Positions 43,858 through 50,542 of a stretch of 50,542 nucleotides of DNA are shown in pieces. Origin of the DNA: Gammaproteobacteria bacterium (lineage in GTDB: Bacteria > Pseudomonadota > Gammaproteobacteria > Porifericomitales > Porifericomitaceae). Made by a program: the position numbers and the translations under genes. The notes under the pieces were generated by a model. It was not told where the DNA came from, did no database searches, and saw nothing but the letters and a program-made list of their open reading frames with translations. The stretch's first letter is position 1; the number at the start of each line of letters is the position of its first letter. Where the stretch lies: contig JABAAT010000035.1 of assembly GCA_014238615.1 (NCBI GenBank), positions 1 through 50,542 of the forward strand, read 5' to 3'.

Positions 43858-46800
43858 TCAATAAACCTCCTCTCGCAGCACCCGGAAACCGGTGATCGGA
43901 TTCGGTGTGCCGTCTTGCGCATGGCTCAGCGAGACCTGGCAGTCCTGCAGGGAATCTTTGTGTGAACCACCGCGGGCGCTCAGGCTGTCGGAGTCTCGCA
44001 CCAACTCCTGCACGTTGCCCAGGTAGTTGCTCAAACCCCAGGCGTTGGTTGTTCCGGAGCGCACGCTAAGCGCCGACATGCCTTTGAGCACCTGGTTGTT
44101 TTGCACCACCTGGCAGTTTAGATTCCGGCGCACCGCCGAGACCTGGGTGTCGGTCATGCCGTTGGCCCGGGCGGCGTATTCCCATTCGGTCGAGGTGGGC
44201 AGACGATAATGATTCCCGGAGCGTTCAGATAGCCATTTCAAGTAATTGTCCACAAACTGGATGGAGACTCCCGTCAGCGGGTTGTTCTTATCCCCGGAAA
44301 GTACCTTGCAGCTTTTGGAGAACACGCAGTATTTATTGTGATCATGGATCGATATCTCGTATTTTCCGATCGCGAAGGGCTGGGTGAAGCTTCCCCCGGC
44401 GGGTACCACCACCAGGTCCGGCCCGCGAAACCTGTCGGAGATCATGTCATAGCAGACGGCGCGCACGCGTTTGCCGTATCCCGCCAGGCGGGAGTTGCAC
44501 TCAGCGGGTGATGGGATGGGCTGCCAGGGGGCGGGGGTTTCCGGGGTGGGAGCAGGCTCGCGGAGTGTGGCTACCGCCTGGTTGTCAGCCTGGGTTGCGG
44601 GTGCCTCGGAGGGGGTGGGTGCAGCGCCTGACGCGGCTTCAGGGTCCCGTGTGTGCGAGGGGGCGGAGGTCGGCTCCGCTGGACTGGGGCCCGCCTCGGG
44701 TCTCGTCTCTGGTCTCGCCTCAGGCGCGGGGCGCGGCGCGGGGGACGCTGGCGCGGGTTCCGCTTGCTCAAAAAGATCCCCTTCCTGCCGCCTGATGCCG
44801 GTTGGCCGGTTACTGAGGCCGCGGATCCTGTTTCCCAAGTCAACCCACTCCTTGCTGAACGCCGGATTGTCCTTCCAGATCAGCCTGGCGATTTGCAGCT
44901 TCAACTTGGCCTCTTTCAACTTCTCCTGGTTATTTCCGGCCTGGCCCAGGAGACTCAGGAATTCGTCCTTGGCGTTGTTGGCCTCTTGGATTTTGTCTTC
45001 CAGGCGTTCCCGGAAAGGATCGACCCCAGGGTTATCCTCGGGAGCCTGGCCCAGCAATTCCCGGGCCTCACTCAGGTTGCCGTGCTGAAGGGCCAGTTCG
45101 GCTTTTTCCTGGTTCTCCCAGGGCGTGCTCGCAAAAGAGTCACGCAAGGCCGTCAGGGCAGACGCGCCCGGGAAGATCGTCAGTGCCTGCTGGAGTAGAT
45201 CGCCGGCCTCCGCGGGTTGTTGCTCCAGCAGGGCCTGTACACGCTGCTCTAGAATTTGCACGGACTCGGAGCGCAGTTTGGCATAGCGTGAAGGTGCTTC
45301 CTGCTCCAGGGACTGAATGGTTTCCTGAATGGACGCCGCGGAAAAGTCGAAGCCCTCGCGGAAGATTCCCCCGAGTTTCGCGATGTCGTTTTCAATACGG
45401 TATGCGCGCTCCAACTGTTTCAGGTTAGCCGAATCGGGGGCGACTTCCAGGGCCTTTTGTATCGTCTGCAGGGCCGCCGTGAAGTCCCGGTTTTTAGCGT
45501 CTGCCTTGGCCAGGCCGAGATAAGCCGTCTCGAACAGACCGGGCGCCTTGTCGCCCAGGTAGGGGTCCCCGGCCGGTAATTCCCGTTTCAGTTCTTTCAG
45601 GATGCCCCTGGCTTCCATCACCGATTCGGGGGTTTTGGCCTGAAGGGCCACTTGCAGTGCCTGTTTTTTGCTTTCCAACTCGGCCAGGCGCTGTTCTTCC
45701 TTTTTCTGGCGATGAAAATCGAGGTCGGCGGCCCTGATTTCCTGCTCCTTGATTTTCAGTACGGCGACGTCCGGGGCCAGCAGGGCGGCACCCTGAATCA
45801 GGTTGATAGCCTCTTCGAAACGCTGCTCCTCAAGCAGTTTATCGGCAGCGCTGATATGGATCGAGGCGATGGTTTTATGGGTTTTGGAGAGCAGGGAGTC
45901 GTCCGGGGGCAACAGGGCCGACAACTGCTGCAGGGAGGCGCGCAAATCACTCTGCCAATCGGGGTCATTCAGCATGGGGTTCTGCAACAACCTGTTGATA
46001 TTATCCTGGCTTTCTCCCAGGATCTCCTTGATGACCTTACCGCGTTCAGGTCCGGAGAGGTGGAGCAGTTTGAGTTCGGAGAGTTCACGCCCGAACTGCA
46101 AAGCGCTGAGCAGATTCCCGTAAGTGCCCACCACCTTTTGCGCGTCGGCCCGGGACCCGGAGGTGCGGATCTCGCTCACTTTCTCCTGCAGGACATCCTG
46201 GGTTTGCAGGGCCAGCCTGGCGACCGCCTCGTTGCCCGGCGCCAGCGAGACTAATTCCGTTACGTCTTTTTCGATGGCCCTGTAATCTTCCAGTCGCCTT
46301 AGATGCGGCTGGGCGTCAAGGATTTTCTTCTCCAGCGCGGCGATGTTCCGGTCGCGCTCAATTTTGCCCCTCAGGTTCAGCAGGGTGCGTTCCGTGGGAG
46401 CGATTTCCAGCCCGGAATCCACGCTTTGCAAGGCCAGCTGATAGTTGCCCTTGTTGAGCTCGCCCCTGGCCACTTCCCAGTAGGCGATGACCCGGCGCTG
46501 ATCCTTGAGAAGCGCGTGGCCGGGTGAAATTTGTTCGATCTTGCCCAGTATTTCGCTGATCTGGTCCTGGTTTTCGAGCACCCCGCTGGGGTCCTCCAGG
46601 AACCCAAGGTAGCGCTTGTTCAGTTCGTAGAGCAGCTGGTCCTTGCGGCTTTGTACCTTCTGTGCGAAATTACTCAGCCACCGGGAGTCCGGGTACAGCA
46701 TGCGCACCTGCGTCAGCAGGGCTTCGGCCCGGCCGAAGTTGTAGCGGCCTTCCGTGGTCTGGATCGCGTAGTTTACCTTGTTCTCATAAGACTGTTGGAT

Positions 46801-48318
46801 GGCCATACGCGCTTCGTCCAGAATGGTTTTTCGATCCTGCTCACTGTATGAGGGCAAGCGCTCAAGCACTACTCCAACGTAGTCCTGGCTTTCCTGCATC
46901 TGGGCGATGGTTTTCCTGACTTCTTCCGTGTGCAGGTAATCCCGCACCGGGAAGAAAGCGATACCCGCGGCCAAAAAGAGAACCATGATGCCGATGAACA
47001 CCGGATTCTTCTGCCAGTGCGCCTTGCCTTCCAGTTCCTCGACGAAGCTTTCCACCGTGGGTGAGCGATCCTTGCGATGAAAGGTCACGGAACGTTTTAA
47101 GGCGCGGTTCTGCTTGCCTTTCAGGCCCTTGACCATGGGCGGCGACAGCTTGTTCTCCAGTGCGACCGTGGCCGGCATTTTGTTGAAAGGATGTTTGCCG
47201 GTCAGTAGTTCGTAGGCCACGCATCCCATGGCGTAGATGTCGTCGCGTGGATCCGGCTCCTCGCCTTCCAACATTTCCAGGCTGGCGTAAGCGGGCGTCA
47301 GGGCGCCCAGTTTGCCCGGGTCAAAGAGGGTTTTTTCACTGTCTCCCGTGATCGGATTCTTGGCGGCGCGCGCGATGCCGAAGTCCAGGACTTTCACGTT
47401 GCCGTCCTTGCAGAGGAAGGAGTTTCCCGGTTTGAAATCCGAGTGCACGATGTTCTGGTTGTGGGCGTAGGCCAGGGCCAGCCCGAGGTCCTGGATCATG
47501 GGGAAAGCCTTTTCAAAAGGCAGGCCGCCCTGGGGGCGGGTCTTTTCCTTGATGAAGGTGTTCAGCGGCACGCCTTCCAGCAACTCCATGGTCAGGTAAA
47601 CCTGCGAGCCGGTGGTGCCGATGCGGTCAAAGTCGTAGACCGTGGCGATGTTGGGGTGCGCGAGCTTCTGCTGGCGGCTGGATTCACGCTGCAGGGAAAT
47701 AAAAGCTTCGGGATGCTGCCTGAAGTCCTCGTTCAGCAACTTGATAGCCACGTAAGGGTTGCGGTCCCGGGCTTCCTGTTTCAGCAGGTCAATCCCCTTG
47801 TACACCCTGCCCATGCCGCCCTCGCCCAGTACCTCCAGCAATTTGAAGCGGTGCTTGATGACCGATCCCACGCCGAGCTGCTCGCCGTCCGACTCTTCTG
47901 TGGCGGAGGCATCCGTCCAGCCGCTGGAGGAGGCGCTTGGCCCAGGCGCGTCCGGCAGGGAGTGGACGGAGGGCAGGGGGGCCGGATCATCCAGGGTGAG
48001 GTCCATGTTATCTTGGACACCAGGTTCCGCGGGACTCGGCGCATCGTCCGTTGTTTCTCGCGCCTGCGCGATGGGATCGGCTGATTTCCTTGCAGTCAGG
48101 GCGCGGGTTTCCTCTGCCACGCGTGCCACCTTGCCGCGCAGGCGGGTGTATAGCGCACGCTCCAGGTGCTGCGTGGTATGGGCATTATCCAGTTCTTCCA
48201 GTATTTCATCCGCGACCTGTGGAGACTGGCGCAGCAACAGGTCCAGGCGTTTGCTGAACTTGATTTCTTCCAGTTTGCCTCGAACGACTGCTTGCAGTGC
48301 TTGCTTGAAGTTAGCCAA
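43858..48318 (-). CDS. Giant membrane Ser/Thr protein kinase with C-terminal FGE-sulfatase-like domain
   Basis: 1486 residues, TTG start with GAGGAG upstream. Layout: helical N-terminus (1-80), acidic Ser/Pro linker, kinase domain (about 158-430), one membrane helix (about 439-456), a long helical repeat region (about 460-1170), a Pro/Glu/Ala linker (about 1180-1268) and an FGE-sulfatase (SUMF1) domain to the end. Kinase motifs: LGEGGMGRVYKG, Lys193 (VAIK), HSDFKPGN with Asp294, DFGIARA with Asp312. HRD is HSD, so it is a non-RD kinase, and APE reads SLE. The FGE part has RLPTSTEWEYAAR and ARGGSHKDSLQDC but only one of the two catalytic-cysteine positions. The helical region and FGE fold should lie in the periplasm, suggesting a sensor. 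Confidence 0.92.
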   Translation of the reverse strand: MANFKQALQAVVRGKLEEIKFSKRLDLLLRQSPQVADEILEELDNAHTTQHLERALYTRLRGKVARVAEETRALTARKSADPIAQARETTDDAPSPAEPGVQDNMDLTLDDPAPLPSVHSLPDAPGPSASSSGWTDASATEESDGEQLGVGSVIKHRFKLLEVLGEGGMGRVYKGIDLLKQEARDRNPYVAIKLLNEDFRQHPEAFISLQRESSRQQKLAHPNIATVYDFDRIGTTGSQVYLTMELLEGVPLNTFIKEKTRPQGGLPFEKAFPMIQDLGLALAYAHNQNIVHSDFKPGNSFLCKDGNVKVLDFGIARAAKNPITGDSEKTLFDPGKLGALTPAYASLEMLEGEEPDPRDDIYAMGCVAYELLTGKHPFNKMPATVALENKLSPPMVKGLKGKQNRALKRSVTFHRKDRSPTVESFVEELEGKAHWQKNPVFIGIMVLFLAAGIAFFPVRDYLHTEEVRKTIAQMQESQDYVGVVLERLPSYSEQDRKTILDEARMAIQQSYENKVNYAIQTTEGRYNFGRAEALLTQVRMLYPDSRWLSNFAQKVQSRKDQLLYELNKRYLGFLEDPSGVLENQDQISEILGKIEQISPGHALLKDQRRVIAYWEVARGELNKGNYQLALQSVDSGLEIAPTERTLLNLRGKIERDRNIAALEKKILDAQPHLRRLEDYRAIEKDVTELVSLAPGNEAVARLALQTQDVLQEKVSEIRTSGSRADAQKVVGTYGNLLSALQFGRELSELKLLHLSGPERGKVIKEILGESQDNINRLLQNPMLNDPDWQSDLRASLQQLSALLPPDDSLLSKTHKTIASIHISAADKLLEEQRFEEAINLIQGAALLAPDVAVLKIKEQEIRAADLDFHRQKKEEQRLAELESKKQALQVALQAKTPESVMEARGILKELKRELPAGDPYLGDKAPGLFETAYLGLAKADAKNRDFTAALQTIQKALEVAPDSANLKQLERAYRIENDIAKLGGIFREGFDFSAASIQETIQSLEQEAPSRYAKLRSESVQILEQRVQALLEQQPAEAGDLLQQALTIFPGASALTALRDSFASTPWENQEKAELALQHGNLSEARELLGQAPEDNPGVDPFRERLEDKIQEANNAKDEFLSLLGQAGNNQEKLKEAKLKLQIARLIWKDNPAFSKEWVDLGNRIRGLSNRPTGIRRQEGDLFEQAEPAPASPAPRPAPEARPETRPEAGPSPAEPTSAPSHTRDPEAASGAAPTPSEAPATQADNQAVATLREPAPTPETPAPWQPIPSPAECNSRLAGYGKRVRAVCYDMISDRFRGPDLVVVPAGGSFTQPFAIGKYEISIHDHNKYCVFSKSCKVLSGDKNNPLTGVSIQFVDNYLKWLSERSGNHYRLPTSTEWEYAARANGMTDTQVSAVRRNLNCQVVQNNQVLKGMSALSVRSGTTNAWGLSNYLGNVQELVRDSDSLSARGGSHKDSLQDCQVSLSHAQDGTPNPITGFRVLREEVY

Positions 48319-48421
48319 GCCGGTTTAACTCCTCAGTTTGAAGCATACAGGTTGTTAAGGCCCAGGGTATTGGGCCGCCGCTCCCCCCCCCTGATGAATT
48401 AAAGAGCGGAACATTAGGTTG

Positions 48422-49273
48422 TTAAGCTCCAGAGATTGTACCGCTGTTCTTCCGAGCCTGCACCCTGTCGTCCCCGTGCAGGTCCACTATGATTGCGGTG
48501 ATGTTGTCTTGGGCGCGGCCCGCCAGGGCCTTTTGCATCAGTTTTTCACAGGTCGGTCGGGTGGCCTCGCCCGCCGCCAGCAGGTCGAAGATTTCAGCGT
48601 CCGAAACTTCATTGGTGAAGCCGTCGGTGCAGAGCAGGTAACGATCTCCGGGCCGCAGGGTGATCATGTCCAAATCAAGATGCAGTTCGCCGGGGCCTCC
48701 CACGGCGCGCAAGATGCGGTTGCGCAGGGGGTGCCTGCGCGCCTCCTCGGGAGAAAGCAGGCCGGCGCTGACATACTCATAGACTGTCGAGTGGTCCAGG
48801 GTCATTTGGCACAACCGTTTATTCCGAAAGCGGTACAGGCGGCTGTCTCCGACCCACAGAAACACCCCGTGGCCTTGCTGCAGCAGCAGCACCAACAACG
48901 TGGTTCCAATAAGACATTTGTTGTATCCCAGTGCGACCCTGCGCAGGTAGGCATGGGCCTGGCCGATGCGGCTCTCTACCTCATCCAGCAGCTGGACCAG
49001 GGACCGTTTCTCAGGCAGGGCGCGTAACACATCCGTGACGATCCTGCTGGCGATGTTGCCGCCGACGTGTCCACCCATGCCGTCTGCGACCACCCAGATG
49101 CCCGCTTCCCCGCGACACAGGAAGCAGTCTTCGTTCAGCTTGCGTTCCTTCCCGATATCGGTGATGGCGTGGGAAGTCCAGCGCAACGGCGCCTCCCGCT
49201 TCCCGTTCAGGGCGAGTCGCGGCGGCGGGTAAAGATGCGGCGCGCCGAGCGGTTGCGCCTTGACCACGCTCAT
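48422..49273 (-). CDS. PP2C-family serine/threonine phosphatase
   Basis: Predicted to reverse the neighbouring kinase. The 283-residue PPM phosphatase keeps the metal and phosphate motifs: KERKLNEDCF (Asp49), VVADGMGGHVGG (Asp64), GDSRLYRF, LDHSTVYEYV, LLCTDGFTNEVSD and DNITAIIVDL. It begins with an ATG overlapping the cyclase stop (ATGA) and lies 103 bases before the kinase. It has about 30 extra N-terminal residues before the domain. Kinase-phosphatase pairing is known from Stp/Stk and from type VI secretion PpkA/PppA systems; no secretion genes are seen here. Confidence 0.94.
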   Translation of the reverse strand: MSVVKAQPLGAPHLYPPPRLALNGKREAPLRWTSHAITDIGKERKLNEDCFLCRGEAGIWVVADGMGGHVGGNIASRIVTDVLRALPEKRSLVQLLDEVESRIGQAHAYLRRVALGYNKCLIGTTLLVLLLQQGHGVFLWVGDSRLYRFRNKRLCQMTLDHSTVYEYVSAGLLSPEEARRHPLRNRILRAVGGPGELHLDLDMITLRPGDRYLLCTDGFTNEVSDAEIFDLLAAGEATRPTCEKLMQKALAGRAQDNITAIIVDLHGDDRVQARKNSGTISGA

Positions 49274-50169
49274 GCGCCGCGTTTTCCTGAGAACCGCACG
49301 AGCGCTGGGGGATTATCGCTGAACGGGCGTCCCATGCTGATTTCCCCGCTGTCCGAAAGCAGTCCTTCCTCCCGATGCAAGTAGGAAAGCTGTCCGTTGC
49401 TGCGTACATGGGTGCCGTTGGTGCTTTGGTCAATGATAAAGAATTTATCCCGGCGCATCTCCAGGCGCACATGATAGCGGGAGGCGAGCTCCTCATCGAC
49501 GGGCATGTCGCAGTCCTTGCTGCGGCCGAGTACCAGGGTATGGCAGGAGCGATTCAGTGTGAGGTTTTGATCCTGGTACGTCACCTGCAGGTTGCGGGTG
49601 CTGCCAGTCTGTCTCACGCGCGTTTTGGGGGCCAGGCAGGTCGCATCCTCGGATTGCCACAGGACTTCGTAAATAGACGTCAACTCTTTCTTTCCCTTGA
49701 CGATGATGCGATCCAGCATGCGGCACGACCCCCGCAGGTCCCGCGGAAGCATTTTCAGGGTGTCCTCGGTAAGGACCGTTTGCCGGGCCTTGGCCTGGGC
49801 GGCCATGCGCGCCGCCATGTTGACGGTGTCGCCGTAAACGTCGCCCTGCTCAATCAGCGCGGGTCCGTAGTGAATCCCGATGCGCATTTGCAGGGGGAGG
49901 AATTCGTAGGTGGCCGAAGGATCATGGAATTTCCGATGTACCTGCGTAGCCGTGTTAACGGCCTTTTCAACGCCGGTGAATATGCACATCACTTCATCGC
50001 CGATGGTCTTGATAATCTTGCCTTCGTGGTTGCGGATGATCCCGGAAATCGCCCGCAGCACGGCGGAAATCAACCGCTGAGCATGCTTGTCCCCGAGTTT
50101 CTCGTAGAGCTGGGTGCTGCCGCTGACATCCGCAAACATGATAGCGAGCTTTGCGGCCTTAGGTGTCAT
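49270..50169 (-). CDS. Class III nucleotidyl cyclase with C-terminal FHA domain
   Basis: The 299-residue protein joins a class III cyclase catalytic domain (about 5-170) to an FHA domain (about 205-285). Catalytic features are complete: metal Asp14 (FADVSGST) and Asp58 (KTIGDEV), base-selecting Lys54 and Asp114 (YGDTVNMAARM), and transition-state Asn117 and Arg121. Lys plus Asp favours cAMP over cGMP. The FHA domain has LGRSKDC, SRYHVRL and NGTHV, the phosphothreonine-binding residues. I infer that it binds phosphorylated kinase or substrate, coupling phosphorylation to cyclic nucleotide output. First gene of the unit; no membrane helix. Confidence 0.93.
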   Translation of the reverse strand: MTPKAAKLAIMFADVSGSTQLYEKLGDKHAQRLISAVLRAISGIIRNHEGKIIKTIGDEVMCIFTGVEKAVNTATQVHRKFHDPSATYEFLPLQMRIGIHYGPALIEQGDVYGDTVNMAARMAAQAKARQTVLTEDTLKMLPRDLRGSCRMLDRIIVKGKKELTSIYEVLWQSEDATCLAPKTRVRQTGSTRNLQVTYQDQNLTLNRSCHTLVLGRSKDCDMPVDEELASRYHVRLEMRRDKFFIIDQSTNGTHVRSNGQLSYLHREEGLLSDSGEISMGRPFSDNPPALVRFSGKRGA

Positions 50170-50418
50170 GCGCTCTCCACGCGTCGGCGCTCTTCACGGG
50201 GCGTAACGCTTGTCAACAGGAGGCATCTTGAAATACGTTTCTGAGTCATGTGCATGGCGGGATTTATCAAAAGATGCACGAACCCAATCGCTCCCGCCGG
50301 CCGCTCCCGGGAAAGCGGTGAAGGTGGCGCGGGCACTTGAACCCTGCGCCGCTTTACCCAAGGCATCCAGGCGCATCCAGACCCCAGCCTTGTGATAGAC
50401 AACTCCCAGACACTCACT
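50170..50418. other. Upstream region of the signalling unit
   Basis: About 250 bases before the cyclase gene. The minus-strand frames here lack ribosome sites and show no domain pattern. The promoter of the cyclase-phosphatase-kinase unit should lie here, but I could not place convincing hexamers. Confidence 0.3.
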
Positions 50419-50542
50419 CCAGTCAGTCAAGCCAGTCAGTCAAGCCAGTCAGTCAAGCCAGTCAGTCAAGCCAGTCAGTCAAGCCAGTCAGTCAAGCCAG
50501 TCAGTCAAGCCAGTCAGTCAAGCCAGTCAGTCAAGCCAGTCA
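50419..50542. repeat. 13-bp tandem array at the window edge
   Basis: About 9.5 perfect copies of CCAGTCAGTCAAG run from 50419 off the right end. The unit is not a multiple of three and the array contains no coding frame of its own, so it is a noncoding minisatellite. Perfect identity implies recent slippage expansion or an assembly artefact at a contig end. Confidence 0.9.

Noticed and set aside
43858-50169. Type VI secretion post-translational control genes (ppkA/pppA/fha)
   Set aside because: Domain set is similar, but no tss structural gene is present within the window and the cyclase-FHA fusion differs, so the secretion label is not supported here.
50194-50430. Two overlapping minus-strand small frames before the cyclase gene
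   Set aside because: They begin in or next to the 13-bp repeat, have no ribosome site, and encode peptides without recognisable features; this is more likely promoter region.
50419-50542. Possible CRISPR array
   Set aside because: The unit is a 13-bp head-to-tail repeat with no spacers and no cas genes.

Overview
The window is a GC-rich, densely packed bacterial chromosome segment. Gene content (Lpt/Kds envelope genes around rpoN, AmgK/MurU, SdhE, YgfX, YgfZ, UbiG, IlvBHC-PssA) points to a gammaproteobacterium. A six-gene serine-cycle operon (sga, mcl, mtkA, mtkB, hprA, ppc) points to one-carbon metabolism, as in Methylococcales-type methanotrophs. No methane or methanol oxidation gene lies in the window, so that placement is an inference. 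I see no rRNA, tRNA, insertion sequence, prophage or CRISPR array; this looks like core chromosome.

Layout. 30-9354 (minus): the serine-cycle operon, read sga to ppc, followed by purC. 9355-9752: a structured leader or promoter region. 9753-11516 (minus): proS. 12033-16945 (plus): ilvB-ilvH-ilvC, a degenerate Psd-like gene, and pssA. 17003-28711 (minus): a long envelope and PTS-Ntr block read yrbG, kdsD, kdsC, lptC, lptA, lptB, then rpoN, hpf, ptsN, rapZ, an HPr/NPr gene, ptsI, mgtE. 28850-30543 (plus): amgK-murU for cell-wall sugar recycling. 30782-34217 (minus): pal, cpoB, queE, queC. 34412-40985 (minus): sdhC-sdhD-sdhA-sdhB-sdhE-ygfZ-aguA-aguB. 41481-42053 (plus): ygfX, overlapping tail to tail a squalene/phytoene-synthase-like gene that follows ubiG (42674-43390, minus). 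43493-50169 (minus): a four-gene signalling unit made of an FHA-bearing nucleotidyl cyclase, a PP2C phosphatase, a 1486-residue membrane Ser/Thr kinase with a C-terminal formylglycine-generating-enzyme fold, and a small SHOCT-type membrane protein. The right edge runs into a 13-bp tandem array.

How the genes work together. The serine-cycle enzymes take serine-derived hydroxypyruvate to glycerate, carboxylate PEP to oxaloacetate, and turn malate through malyl-CoA into glyoxylate plus acetyl-CoA. The rpoN block couples LPS export and Kdo synthesis to nitrogen-type phosphotransfer regulation. The sdh block links complex II with its FAD-assembly factor. Many adjacent genes overlap by 4 bases (ATGA, GTGA), which suggests tight translational coupling.

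Most noteworthy: mtkA appears to start at an ATA codon; the Psd-like protein between ilvC and pssA lacks its expected catalytic residues; the NPr-like protein has Thr and Asp at two key positions; and the kinase/phosphatase/cyclase-FHA/SHOCT unit has no type VI secretion genes beside it and is the best candidate here for a poorly described system.
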